Assembly: GCF_042685365.1 (NCBI RefSeq)
Contig: NZ_JBHUMY010000006.1
Coordinates: forward strand, 496,001 to 560,000
DNA from: Paenibacillus_AP thailandensis
GTDB lineage: Bacteria; Bacillota; Bacilli; Paenibacillales; Paenibacillaceae
DNA: 64,000 nucleotides
Direction of reading: 5' to 3'
Shown here: positions 25,250 to 34,764 of the stretch, one piece after another
Position numbering within the stretch: the stretch's first letter is position 1
Layout of the letters: each line of letters begins with the position of its first letter
Translations under genes and position numbers: made by a program
Notes under the pieces: generated by a model
What the model saw: only the letters and a program-made list of their open reading frames with translations
Told to the model about the DNA's origin: nothing
Databases searched by the model: none

Positions 25250-26800
25250 TTACCTTGGGAGCAAAAACGTACGGCGCGCGTTCTTCCCGTTCAACGTATC
25301 CGAAAGCATAAGCGCGGTAAAGTAAAGCAGGAGCGAAACGGCGATCGAAACGGCAGCGCTCCACAGCAACGGCAAGCCTTGCCCCGTCAGATAATCAAAG
25401 CTTACGCGGCCGCAAAGAGCCATAAGTATCATGCAGAGGACCACCTTGACGCACGGTTGGATGTTCCAATAGAAGCCGATCGAACCGGAAATCGAAAAGA
25501 AGTTGAGCACGGTTTGCAAGACGATGCCGATCCCGATGCCATAGGCAACGCCGACGATGCCGAACTGGCTGCCGAACACGAAGATGGAAACCGCCTTGAA
25601 TGCGGTGGAAACGACGAAATTCCAAAGCGCGGAGCTTGCCCGTCCAAGCCCGAGCAGAACCGCATGCAGCGGCGCGTCGAAATAATGCAGGAAGAACATC
25701 GGAGCCAATATTTGCAGCAGCAAGCCCGCTTCCGGGGCTCCGTAAACAAGCGTCGTGAGCGGAGTCGCCCATACGTACAAGATAACGGTCGCCGGTGCGC
25801 CGATCAGAAGTCCCAGGCCTAACGCCTGATTCATTCTCTCGTGCATCAGCAGACTGTTCTTGGCCGCCGCGGCTTCGGAGATGGCCGGCACGAGGGCAGT
25901 GGACAAGGACTGCGTAACAAAGCTCGGCATGAAAAGCAGCGGAAACGCGTAGCCGGCCAGCATGCCGAACTGCTTCGTCGCCAGTGCCGTGCCGATGCCG
26001 GCAAGCGCCAGGCTGCTCGTAATGAGCAGCGGCTGAAAAGCGCCGTACAGCGAATGGGCAACGCCGTGTCCGGTCGTCGGCAGACCGATCTGAAGCAGCT
26101 CGGCAAGCGTGCCTCCGCCTTGCTTTAGATGACTGGCCCACGTTTCGCCCGGCGTTTTCCTTTCGCCGTAAAGCTTGTAGCTGAACGCCAGGAACAAAAG
26201 GCTGATCGCTTCGCTGAAGACGGAGGCCGCCATCGCGCCCGCGGCCGCATACGCGACGCCGTAAGGCAGCAGCAGGTGCACCAAGGCGAGCACGCAGGCG
26301 ATTTGCACCGTATGCTCAAGGACATCGGACGCGGCGATGGTCTTCATCTGCTGCATGCCGCGAAAATATCCCTTCAGCACCGCCGAGACGGCGACAATCG
26401 GCGCGATCGGGGTAATCGCGAGCATCGCGTAATAGGCGCGCTGATCGCTCAGCAGGATCGACGCGATCCACTCCGAGCAAAGCAGGGATACCGTCGTTAG
26501 CGTCACGCTCAGAAAGCCGGTTACGGCCAGCGAGAGGTGAAGGATGCGTCTTATTTTGTGCCGGTCGCCGCGGGCTAAAGCCTCCGCCACCAGCTTGGAA
26601 ATCGCCACCGGCAAGCCGAGCTCCGTAATCGTAATGACGAGAGGCACGAGCGGCTGAGCCATCATTAAGAGGCCGATTCCTTCCGCGCCCAGCACGCGGG
26701 CGACAAACATGCCGCTGATAAAGCCCAATATACGGTTTATGAATGCGGCCGTCGAGAGAATAATCGTGCCTCTCATAAAGGACCGCTCGGGTTGCGTCAT
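25250..26800 (-). CDS. SpoVB/MurJ-like lipid flippase (MOP superfamily)
   Basis: The 516-residue protein has about 14 hydrophobic helices and begins with the family-typical RGTIILSTAAFINRILGFI. It matches the stage V sporulation protein B and polysaccharide-exporter branch, which flips lipid-linked cell-wall or polysaccharide precursors; in spore formers it serves cortex synthesis. LKGYFRGMQQM (about 135) is the conserved SpoVB block. GGAGGAACA precedes the ATG. No sporulation gene is adjacent, so a polysaccharide role is equally possible. Confidence 0.85.
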   Translation of the reverse strand: MTQPERSFMRGTIILSTAAFINRILGFISGMFVARVLGAEGIGLLMMAQPLVPLVITITELGLPVAISKLVAEALARGDRHKIRRILHLSLAVTGFLSVTLTTVSLLCSEWIASILLSDQRAYYAMLAITPIAPIVAVSAVLKGYFRGMQQMKTIAASDVLEHTVQIACVLALVHLLLPYGVAYAAAGAMAASVFSEAISLLFLAFSYKLYGERKTPGETWASHLKQGGGTLAELLQIGLPTTGHGVAHSLYGAFQPLLITSSLALAGIGTALATKQFGMLAGYAFPLLFMPSFVTQSLSTALVPAISEAAAAKNSLLMHERMNQALGLGLLIGAPATVILYVWATPLTTLVYGAPEAGLLLQILAPMFFLHYFDAPLHAVLLGLGRASSALWNFVVSTAFKAVSIFVFGSQFGIVGVAYGIGIGIVLQTVLNFFSISGSIGFYWNIQPCVKVVLCMILMALCGRVSFDYLTGQGLPLLWSAAVSIAVSLLLYFTALMLSDTLNGKNARRTFLLPR

Positions 26801-26880
26801 GTTTTGTTCCTCCTGTTCTGATATAAGAATTTACAAGAATGCCGTCCGGCTCGCCTTCTAGTTCCCGCCGAAACGAACCT

Positions 26881-26937
26881 GTCCTTTGATAAGGACTGGA
26901 AGATCGTTCCGGCTTGTTCGAATACTTAAGTGTATTC
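26881..26937. promoter_or_regulatory. two palindromes upstream of icmF
   Basis: GTCCTTTGATAAGGAC (26881-26896) and GAATACTTAAGTGTATTC (26920-26937) are perfect 6-bp-arm inverted repeats in the 296-base gap between divergent genes. The second could be an operator for acyl-CoA-responsive control of icmF; both are candidates only. Confidence 0.35.
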
Positions 26938-27096
26938 ATCAATCCGAAAAGCATGCGAATGCTTGGCAGACGATTGCTGCATGTAAGCTTATGCAGCCGC
27001 AAACTGCAAGAATCTCCCGTAGCGAACTCGAATAATGTAGTAAAGGAGTGCGGAAATCGATAGAGGACAATCTTTGACGGAAGGGCGGAGCGAAAT

Positions 27097-30000
27097 TTGG
27101 AAACGGAAGTTTATCGCCCGAAGCACCATGTGCGTTTTGTGACGGCCGCCGCGTTGTTCGACGGCCACGACGCTTCCATCAATATTATGAGACGGCTCCT
27201 GCAGGCTTCCGGAGTCGAGGTGATCCATCTCGGTCACGACCGTTCCGTCGACGAAGTGACGAGCGCGGCGATCCAGGAGGACGCGCAAGGAATAGCGGTC
27301 AGCAGCTACCAAGGCGGCCATATCGAATATTTGACTTATATGTACGACGTCCTGAAGCGGGAAGGCGCGGGACATATTAAAATTTTCGCGGGCGGCGGCG
27401 GCGTCATTGTTCCTTCGGAAATCAAGGCTCTGCATGACTACGGGATCGCGAAGGTATTCTCGCCGGACGATGGCCGCCGGATGGGGCTGCAGGGGATGAT
27501 CAACTATATGATCCGGGCCTGCGACTATCCGGCTCCTCGAAAGCCGGACCGGGATCTGGCGCTGCTTCAGTACCGCGACTGCGGCGCCGTCGCCAGGCTG
27601 ATATCCTATGCGGAGATGCTTGCGGCAAGCCCGGAGCAGGACGACTCCGGGGTTATGGACCGGTTGGCTGCCGGCCTTCCCGAGGTTCCGGTGCTTGGGG
27701 TAACGGGGACGGGCGGCGCGGGCAAAAGCACGTTAACCGATGAGTTGGTGCGCAGGTATCTCGACGCTTATCCCGGCCGCACGGTCGCCGTCATCTCCGT
27801 CGATCCGACCAAGCGGAAGTCGGGCGGCGCGCTGCTTGGCGACCGCATTCGAATGAACGCGATCCGGGACCCGAGAGCGTATATGCGCAGCATGGCGACC
27901 AGAGGCTCCAATTCCGAGATAAGCGCGGCGACGAGGGATGCGATCCGGCTCGTCAAGCGGGCGGGATACGATTTCGTCATCGTCGAGACGAGCGGAATCG
28001 GCCAAGGGGGAGCCGCAATCGTCGATTTATGCGACGTGGCTATGTACGTCATGACCAGCGATTACGGAGCGGCGTCCCAGCTGGAGAAAATCGATATGAT
28101 CGATTATGCGGACGTTATCGTCATCAACAAATTCGAGCGCCACGGCTCGGAGGACGCGCTTCGCGACGTGCGCAAGCAATACAAACGCAGCCGTCAAGCG
28201 TCCGGCGTGCCCGATGAGCAATTGCCCGTGTTCGGGACGATCGCCGGCCAGTTCAACGATCCGGGGACGACGGCGCTATTCGCCGCTCTGATGGGAATCG
28301 TAGAGACGAAGACAGGCGGAAGCTGGCGGGTGCCGTCATTATCCGCTTCCCTGAAAGCCACGAAAAGAAATGCGATTATTCCGCCGGAGAGGGCCGGGTA
28401 CCTCCGTGAAATTGTTCAGACGGTCCGTCAGTACAAAACCTTCGTTGAGGAGCAGGTCGCGATCGCCCGGAAACAGGCCTGGCTTAAAGGGACTAGGCAA
28501 CTGGCGGCGGAGGACCCGGGACGGCTCCTGTCCGAAGCCGAAAAGGCCTCCTTCGCGGAAAAGCTGGACGCGATGATCGCCGATTGCGAGGCCGGCTTGC
28601 ATCCGGAATGCCGGAGGCTGCTGGCGGAGTGGCCGGGCATGCGAGAAGCTTACGGACGGGACCGGTTAATCACCAAGGTTCGGGACAAGGAGACGATTAC
28701 CTCCCTTGCTGCCGAATCGCTGTCCGGGAACAAGATCCCGAGGGTCAGCCTGCCGAAATTCGAGGACGAAGGAGAAATATTGCGCTGGCTGCTGAAGGAG
28801 AACCTTCCCGGCTATTTCCCGTTTACGGCCGGCGTCTTCGCGTTTAAGCGGACCGGCGAGGAACCGAGACGACAATTCGCCGGGGAGGGAACGCCGGAGC
28901 GGACGAATCGCCGGTTCCATTACCTTTGCCGCAACGACGAAGCCAAGAGGCTGTCGGTCGCCTTCGACAGCGTTACCTTGTACGGGCAGGATCCGAGCGA
29001 ACGTCCCGACATTTACGGGAAGATCGGGAACAGCGGCGTGAACGTCTGTACGCTTGACGATATGAAGAAGCTGTTCGAAGGCTTCGATCTGTGCCATCCC
29101 GCCGTAAGCGTTTCGATGACGATCAACGGGCCGGCGCCGGTTCTGCTTGCGATGTTCATGAACGCGGCCGTCGATCAGCAGGTTGAACGGTTCGCGGCAA
29201 GGCACGGGCGGGAGCCTGACGAGGCGGAATACGTAGCGATCAAGGCGTCGGCGCTGCGGTCGGTGCGCGGAACCGTTCAGGCGGATATTCTTAAAGAGGA
29301 CCAGGGGCAAAATACATGCATTTTCAGCACGGATTTCGCCTTGAAAATGATGGGCGACATCCAGCAATATTTTATCGATCATGGAATCCGCAATTATTAT
29401 TCGGTCAGCATCAGCGGCTATCATATTGCCGAAGCGGGGGCCAATCCCGTTACGCAGCTGGCTTTTACGCTGGCGAACGGATTTACGTACGTGGAATATT
29501 ATTTGTCCCGCGGCATGCGGATTGACGACTTCGCTCCGAACCTGTCGTTCTTCTTCAGCAACGGCCTGGATCCGGAGTACAGCGTTATGGGGCGCGTAGC
29601 AAGGCGAATATGGGCGACGGTTATGAAGGAGAAATACGGCGCGGGCGAACGAAGCCAGAAGCTGAAGTATCACATTCAAACGTCCGGCCGGTCGCTGCAT
29701 GCGCAGGAGATGGACTTTAACGATATCCGGACGACGCTGCAGGCATTGACGGCGATTTACGACAACTGCAATTCCTTGCATACGAATGCCTATGACGAGG
29801 CGATCACGACGCCGACCGAAAGCTCGGTACGGCGGGCGATGGCGATTCAGCTCATTATCAACCGGGAGTTCGGAATGGCGATGAACGAGAATCCGCTCCA
29901 AGGTTCGTTTCTTTTAGAAGAGCTTACCGACCTTCTGGAGGAGGCCGTGCTTACGGAATTCCAGCGTCTGAACGATCGGGGAGGCGTGCTTGGCGCAATG

Positions 30001-30366
30001 GAAACCCAGTACCAGCGGGGCAAAATTCAGGAGGAGTCGCTTCTTTACGAGCAAAAAAAACACAGCGGGGAGCTGCCGATCATCGGGGTGAACACGTTTC
30101 TTGATCCGAACCCGAATGAGAATCTGTACGACATCGAGCTGGCCCGGTCGACGGACGAAGAGAAGCGGGCGCAAATTCGCCGCCTGCAAAACTTCCGGGA
30201 AAAGCATAAGGACAAGAGCGAGGCGGCGCTGCAGCGATTGAAGCAGACAGCCGTAAGCGGCGGGAATTTGTTCGAGGAACTGATGGAAACCGTGAAGTCG
30301 GCGTCGCTGGGGCAAATAACGTCCGCGTTATACGAAGTCGGGGGACAATACCGGCGGAATATGTAA
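27097..30366 (+). CDS. icmF: fused isobutyryl-CoA mutase IcmF
   Basis: The 1089-residue protein interconverts isobutyryl- and n-butyryl-CoA with adenosylcobalamin. Domains in order: B12-binding (DGHDASI at 22-28), a MeaI-type G-protein chaperone (P-loop GTGGAGKS at 204-211, ETSGIGQGG, NKFE about 345), a helical linker, and the substrate-binding TIM barrel (about 560-1089). This fusion and length are characteristic of IcmF. It starts with TTG behind GGCGGAG. It stands alone with its own terminator, and no acyl-CoA dehydrogenase is nearby. Related enzymes can act on pivalyl-CoA, so substrate preference needs assay. Confidence 0.95.
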   Translation: METEVYRPKHHVRFVTAAALFDGHDASINIMRRLLQASGVEVIHLGHDRSVDEVTSAAIQEDAQGIAVSSYQGGHIEYLTYMYDVLKREGAGHIKIFAGGGGVIVPSEIKALHDYGIAKVFSPDDGRRMGLQGMINYMIRACDYPAPRKPDRDLALLQYRDCGAVARLISYAEMLAASPEQDDSGVMDRLAAGLPEVPVLGVTGTGGAGKSTLTDELVRRYLDAYPGRTVAVISVDPTKRKSGGALLGDRIRMNAIRDPRAYMRSMATRGSNSEISAATRDAIRLVKRAGYDFVIVETSGIGQGGAAIVDLCDVAMYVMTSDYGAASQLEKIDMIDYADVIVINKFERHGSEDALRDVRKQYKRSRQASGVPDEQLPVFGTIAGQFNDPGTTALFAALMGIVETKTGGSWRVPSLSASLKATKRNAIIPPERAGYLREIVQTVRQYKTFVEEQVAIARKQAWLKGTRQLAAEDPGRLLSEAEKASFAEKLDAMIADCEAGLHPECRRLLAEWPGMREAYGRDRLITKVRDKETITSLAAESLSGNKIPRVSLPKFEDEGEILRWLLKENLPGYFPFTAGVFAFKRTGEEPRRQFAGEGTPERTNRRFHYLCRNDEAKRLSVAFDSVTLYGQDPSERPDIYGKIGNSGVNVCTLDDMKKLFEGFDLCHPAVSVSMTINGPAPVLLAMFMNAAVDQQVERFAARHGREPDEAEYVAIKASALRSVRGTVQADILKEDQGQNTCIFSTDFALKMMGDIQQYFIDHGIRNYYSVSISGYHIAEAGANPVTQLAFTLANGFTYVEYYLSRGMRIDDFAPNLSFFFSNGLDPEYSVMGRVARRIWATVMKEKYGAGERSQKLKYHIQTSGRSLHAQEMDFNDIRTTLQALTAIYDNCNSLHTNAYDEAITTPTESSVRRAMAIQLIINREFGMAMNENPLQGSFLLEELTDLLEEAVLTEFQRLNDRGGVLGAMETQYQRGKIQEESLLYEQKKHSGELPIIGVNTFLDPNPNENLYDIELARSTDEEKRAQIRRLQNFREKHKDKSEAALQRLKQTAVSGGNLFEELMETVKSASLGQITSALYEVGGQYRRNM

Positions 30367-30374
30367 AAAACAAA

Positions 30375-30405
30375 AACCGGCCGTGCATGAGGCCGGTTAT
30401 TTTTC
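30375..30405. terminator. terminator after icmF
   Basis: AACCGGCC and GGCCGGTT form a perfect 8-bp stem with an 8-base loop, followed by ATTTTT. A-rich sequence on the other side makes it usable in both directions for the convergent gene. Confidence 0.85.
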
Positions 30406-30475
30406 CATTTAAACGACGCCGTTCGGCGACATCGTCGCGTGGATATTGCCGGTTGCAGCGGTTAGGCTATCGGAG

Positions 30476-31651
30476 CTAATAATTGAAATTCGATTTGCTC
30501 CATCGTTTTTTCGGCATGGGAGATGCAAGCCACAATAATCCTTTGCTGTCGGCTTGGTGGACAATCTTAAATGCAGAACGGTCGCTTTCCTTTAAGTAAG
30601 CTTCATGATGCGGCGCTTGATCGTGCACGCCCGACAGCTTGTAGTTTCCGTTACGATCAAATTCCGCATGGACTTCATAGTCGATGTCCATCCCTTTACC
30701 GAACGGATTACCGACCGTGTGCTTCAATTTGAAGGATATTCTTGAACGGCCGCTTGCATTTACTTCCTGAAGCTTTATCCCGCCGGAAGGAGAAGTTCTG
30801 CTCTCACGGAAATGTTTATTGGCGTCATAACCGCGGGTGGCTCCGACAGACCTTTTTAATTCGACCGACGGCCCCTCGGGACAGAAGCAAACGGTCACGT
30901 CGGCCCTTGTTCGAAAGGAGCTTGCAGAAGCGTCGTAACCCCGATGATCGCCTTTAAACCAGACATAATCGGAGAACGGATTCGGGTTTTTCACCCATCG
31001 GTCGGCAAGAAACGTGGCGTATCTCAAATGCCATCGTCGGATTGGTTCGTTAAGATTTTCGGCGTTCGCAATTGTTTTTTCGATATCGATCTCTTCGTCA
31101 TATAACGGAACTTTTTTTCTTTTTGCGACAATGTTATATATGTTCGCCTTATCCGCATCCATTTGATAGTCCGTATATGCACTGTCTTTTACGGTCGTTA
31201 CATACTCCTTATTTTTGAAAATGCTATATTCGCTTGCCCCTTGAATGTCTTCCCAGTCCAAGCTGACTTTATCTTTCTTTACGACAGTCGTTACCCGTAA
31301 ATCGTTTAAATGGTCGAGCGGAGTCCTGCCGGGCTTATCGGTTTCGGTTTGAATGCTAAGCGAGTCGATCGTTTCATCGGTCTCACTTAAGGTGTCGATT
31401 CGATACGAATACGTAAAACCCGGCTGCAAATTGGCATCTTCATACCGGCTTTCTGTCCCCGTATAGACTAGTTGCCCATCGCGATAGACGCAATATTTCG
31501 CGTCGCTGTCGGACCAATCTATCCTTATGGAATCTGTATTGGCTTGTATAGAATCCGCTTCAAGCGAAGCCGGCATCGAATAGGCTGTCCTAACCATTAA
31601 TGCGAAGGAAAGCAAAACAGCGAGCGGCGACGGTATCATTTTGCTATTCAA
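30476..31651 (-). CDS. secreted FN3-like protein with DUF3238-type domain
   Basis: About 391 residues. The signal peptide is in the first 30 residues (PLAVLLSFALMVRTAYS). Two fibronectin-III-like repeats follow (about 35-105, 110-175, each with the SIRIDW / KVSLDWED strand). A C-terminal domain (about 205-390) carries YEVHAEFDRNGNYKLSG and resembles DUF3238 proteins of spore formers. I put the start at a TTG (31651) 8 bases after GGAGG; an in-frame TTG at 31660 abuts that site. Likely extracellular; role unknown. Confidence 0.8.
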   Translation of the reverse strand: MNSKMIPSPLAVLLSFALMVRTAYSMPASLEADSIQANTDSIRIDWSDSDAKYCVYRDGQLVYTGTESRYEDANLQPGFTYSYRIDTLSETDETIDSLSIQTETDKPGRTPLDHLNDLRVTTVVKKDKVSLDWEDIQGASEYSIFKNKEYVTTVKDSAYTDYQMDADKANIYNIVAKRKKVPLYDEEIDIEKTIANAENLNEPIRRWHLRYATFLADRWVKNPNPFSDYVWFKGDHRGYDASASSFRTRADVTVCFCPEGPSVELKRSVGATRGYDANKHFRESRTSPSGGIKLQEVNASGRSRISFKLKHTVGNPFGKGMDIDYEVHAEFDRNGNYKLSGVHDQAPHHEAYLKESDRSAFKIVHQADSKGLLWLASPMPKKRWSKSNFNY

Positions 31652-31801
31652 AGGCTTCAACCTCCGCCCTTAGTATAGCCAACGAATATTGTTCATATCG
31701 AACAATCGACCGGAAGGACATCATGTACTTCCGAACCGACTTTGGATTATTTTTGCCTGACATGGCAACGATAACGATAAAAAAAAGGACAGGTGTACTC
31801 C

Positions 31802-32095
31802 ATGGACAACGTTCAAGAATTGAAAAATACGCTCTCTTATCTCCACTCCGAATTAAATCGGCTCGAAACGATGGCGGGAACCCTTGCCACCGTCGAACGC
31901 GATCACTACCAGAAGCTTACCAATTTCGACAATCGCGAGTTGGTCGATATCGCCGTCGAAGAGCAGAACGCTTCCCGCCAGTTGGGAACGATGAAGCATA
32001 TGTGTTTAGCGATGGCGGAGAAGGTTGAAGGGATAAAACAGTCGATAGAGCGAGGGGGACTGGCGGGGAGCGACGGACATGCTGAGACTAATTGA
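31802..32095 (+). CDS. small helical protein, partner of the GltB-like gene
   Basis: A 97-residue, mostly alpha-helical, acidic protein (MDNVQELKNTLSYLHSELN start, then heptad-like spacing of Leu/Met) with a glycine-rich tail. I recognise no family. The ATG at 31802 follows AGGTG by 6 bases. Its last 17 bases overlap the start of the glutamate-synthase-like gene, so the two are translationally coupled and probably functionally linked. Confidence 0.75.
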   Translation: MDNVQELKNTLSYLHSELNRLETMAGTLATVERDHYQKLTNFDNRELVDIAVEEQNASRQLGTMKHMCLAMAEKVEGIKQSIERGGLAGSDGHAETN

Positions 32096-33497
32096 GAATA
32101 TCATCCGCTCGGCCGTTAATGAAGCTGCCGATAAAGCGATCACAAGACTTTTGCGGGATCAATATACGGAAAACTTGGCCGAAATGATCCCGAGCACTCA
32201 GAAAGTCGGAATCACGAATCTTCTGGAAATTACCATGCGGGCTCAGCAAGGAACTCCGGTCTCGCGCCCGCTCGGCAGCCCCATCCATATGTCACCGTGG
32301 GAGAAGATCATGTTTAATCCGGTTCATCTCTTCCGTTTCCCAACGCCTGAAAACGTCGGAATCCAAACTTCCGTTACGATAGGGCACCGGGCAAGAAAGC
32401 CGTTGACCATTTCGATTCCCGTCATGATCGCAGCGATGTCTTTCGGCGGAGCGCTAAGCAAAAACACGAAAATCGCCTTGGCTAAAGCGGCTACAAAGGT
32501 CGGCACGGCGACAAACTCCGGCGAAGCGGGGCTTCTTAAAGAGGAACGGGAAGCGGCCCGGTTGTTCATCGGTCAATATAACCGCGGAGGCTGGATGAAC
32601 ACGCCCGATAAATATATGCATCTGGATGCTATTGAAATTCAATTGGGTCAAGGCGCGCAAGGCTCGGCGCCGCAGCGAACGACGGCCAAAAATATCGGGG
32701 AGGATTACAGGGAAGTATTTGCACTGCGCGAAGGCGAAGACGCTTGGATTCACTCCCGGCTTCCCGGAGTCAATTCGAAGGACGATTTTATTCAGCTGGT
32801 CAAACGGCTGCGGGACGAAACGGGCGTGCCGGTCGGGCTTAAAATCGCCGCTACCCATCATCTCGAGAAAGAACTGCAGATCGCCGTAGAAGCCGGGGTT
32901 GATTTCATAACGCTTGACGGCGCGGAAGGGGGAACGCATGGAGGCGCGCCGACGCTGCAGGACGACGTCGGATTGCCTACGCTGTTTGCCATTACGAGGG
33001 CTAGAGATTTTTTGGCGGAAAAAGGCGTTATCCGGGACATCAATCTTCTGGCAACCGGAGGCCTTGTTACGCCCGGGCAAATGTTGAAAGCAATCGCGCT
33101 CGGCGCGGATGCCGTATATATCGGCACTGCGGCGGTGATGGCGCTCATTAGCGACCAAATGGTAAAAGCCGTACCCTTCGAGCCGCCGACGAGCCTGGTT
33201 GTTTACACAGGCAAAATGACGGATCAGCTGGATGTGGATCATGCGGCTATGAACTTAGCAAGATATTTGAATGCTTGCGTTCTGGAAATGGAGTCGGTCG
33301 CGATTACGCTTGGGAAAACCGCATTTGCGGATATTACAAAATCGGACCTCTGCACGCTTGATCCGTTTATATCTAAAGCGACGGGTATCGAGCTTGGCTA
33401 CATTTCGCCGAAAAAACAGGAACGTTTCTTCGAAGAGACGGTGCCTTTCTTTTACGATCGGGAAGAAAGGATCGAGGGGGAAGAGGTTCTGCATTGA
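32079..33497 (+). CDS. stand-alone FMN-binding glutamate synthase-like protein
   Basis: The 472-residue protein corresponds to the central and FMN domains of the glutamate synthase large subunit (GltB), without the glutaminase domain. FMN/TIM-barrel blocks are visible: IPVMIAAMSFGGALS, GTATNSGEAGLL, KIAATHHLEKE, LDGAEGGTHGGAP, LLATGGLVTPGQMLKAIALGAD split across 330-352. The cysteine cluster (CxxxxxC) for the 3Fe-4S centre is not evident near residues 405-440, where single Cys occur. Such short proteins are of uncertain function. Confidence 0.87.
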   Translation: MLRLIENIIRSAVNEAADKAITRLLRDQYTENLAEMIPSTQKVGITNLLEITMRAQQGTPVSRPLGSPIHMSPWEKIMFNPVHLFRFPTPENVGIQTSVTIGHRARKPLTISIPVMIAAMSFGGALSKNTKIALAKAATKVGTATNSGEAGLLKEEREAARLFIGQYNRGGWMNTPDKYMHLDAIEIQLGQGAQGSAPQRTTAKNIGEDYREVFALREGEDAWIHSRLPGVNSKDDFIQLVKRLRDETGVPVGLKIAATHHLEKELQIAVEAGVDFITLDGAEGGTHGGAPTLQDDVGLPTLFAITRARDFLAEKGVIRDINLLATGGLVTPGQMLKAIALGADAVYIGTAAVMALISDQMVKAVPFEPPTSLVVYTGKMTDQLDVDHAAMNLARYLNACVLEMESVAITLGKTAFADITKSDLCTLDPFISKATGIELGYISPKKQERFFEETVPFFYDREERIEGEEVLH

Positions 33498-33556
33498 CGG
33501 TTGGCGAGCGCAGCAACGAGCTTTATATAGAACCGTACGAGCGAGGTTTTTCATTG

Positions 33557-33605
33557 ACGATTCAAGTTCATGTCTTGCGGCATGAACTTGAATCGTTTGC
33601 TTTTT
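33557..33605 (+). terminator. strong terminator
   Basis: ACGATTCAAGTTCATG (33557-33572) and its exact complement (33581-33596) form a perfect 16-bp stem, followed by TTGCTTTTTA. It ends the GltB-like operon. Confidence 0.85.
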
Positions 33606-33626
33606 ATCGGGATTTTTCATAACTCA

Positions 33627-34436
33627 TCAAGTACGATCAGGATTGCTTGGACCTCGCCACGACGAAGCCGTTGTGGAAGAACGCTTCTTTTTCAGCTTCC
33701 GCATCCAATAATGCTTAAATCGCTGCCGGTTGTTCGGCTTTGCCCATGACCGGGGATGCGACATAGCATCCATCATGTGGCCGATTTCGATTGCCGATGC
33801 GTCAAGCTCGTTCTTGATTTTGGAACAAAGGATGCGTCCGGGAACACTGGCCCCGACAAAAACGAGGTCGAACCGCTTCCGATTGGATCGCAGTTTCCTT
33901 AGAGCGCCGGAGAGCTCGTCATAGTTGTTCAAAGCGATTGTAAAGGCGACATGGTAACCCTGTTTGCGCAGCTGCGCCGCCGCTGCCGGAGCGGCCCGCC
34001 CGACCAAAGCTACCCGATGGGTTCGCAGCAGGCGGTGGAGGTAGCCTCTTTCGTACAGCTGGTCATTGATAAAGGAATCTGCAATACGGTGCGGCTTCCA
34101 TCCGGATCGTTCGATATATTCCTTCAAATGGTTCATGCTGCCGGTGAAGTGTGATAATCCCACGACCGAGGCATTTTGGACCGCGAATTGAAGGTCGCGT
34201 TTTAACTGAGGGGAGAGGGGAAGCCGGATGCCTAGAAATTGGGATACCGGTTTCAGCGAATCTACATTCCGGCCAGACAACAGCTTGGCCATGACATCGC
34301 CGAGCCGAATGACAGAGACCGGCTTATTGGTTCGGACTGCTTGATTCACGAGCCGGTAAACGTACCCGGGACCGACAGTTTTCCTGCCGAAGTGACGTTC
34401 GATTATTTTTGTTCGCTGCCTGAATGATAATAACAT
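33627..34436 (-). CDS. GT-D fold glycosyltransferase-like protein
   Basis: The 269-residue protein has VSVIRLGDV (41-48), FVGASVPG and EIGHMMD, which match the GT-D (DUF1792-type) glycosyltransferases. In that family the first motif is RxGDGE; here the Gly-Glu after GD is replaced by Val-Met, so catalysis may be altered. The C-terminal 40 residues are very basic and rich in Arg/Lys/Ser. It probably modifies a surface glycan or glycoprotein. Its neighbours give no pathway. Confidence 0.75.
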   Translation of the reverse strand: MLLSFRQRTKIIERHFGRKTVGPGYVYRLVNQAVRTNKPVSVIRLGDVMAKLLSGRNVDSLKPVSQFLGIRLPLSPQLKRDLQFAVQNASVVGLSHFTGSMNHLKEYIERSGWKPHRIADSFINDQLYERGYLHRLLRTHRVALVGRAAPAAAAQLRKQGYHVAFTIALNNYDELSGALRKLRSNRKRFDLVFVGASVPGRILCSKIKNELDASAIEIGHMMDAMSHPRSWAKPNNRQRFKHYWMRKLKKKRSSTTASSWRGPSNPDRT

Positions 34437-34764
34437 GCTGGCACCCCTTTAAATGCTTCTTCCATCCTATAGTATGAGTTAGATGCAAGAGGGTGCCCCA
34501 ATCAACGTTCGTTGAGTGAACCTGCCGATTGCCCAGTCCTCGCGAGCCGTGGTTTTACACCGGAGATTCGGCGATCCAATAATCGATGAAGCTGGCCGCA
34601 TAGCTGCGACGCGATCGAACGTCCCGATTGAGAATCCGGATGAATGCCGAGCAGGCTCCGACCTCCAAATTGGTTCCAAAATAATGAAGGGAAAGTGGCT
34701 CTAAAAAGAACCGATTTTCTTCTTTATACTGAATTCGAAACGTATATTGAATGGAGGTTGCCGT

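Noticed and set aside
25086..25325. 79-codon plus-strand ORF at the end of the flippase gene
   Set aside because: Overlaps the 3' end of a clear MOP-family gene on the other strand and has no ribosome site.
28666..29901. 411-codon ORF antisense to icmF
   Set aside because: It is a GC-driven shadow of the icmF barrel domain: no ribosome site, Arg/His/Pro-rich composition, no family resemblance.
32454..33242. 262-codon ORF antisense to the GltB-like gene
   Set aside because: Shadow frame; the plus strand has clear FMN-domain motifs.
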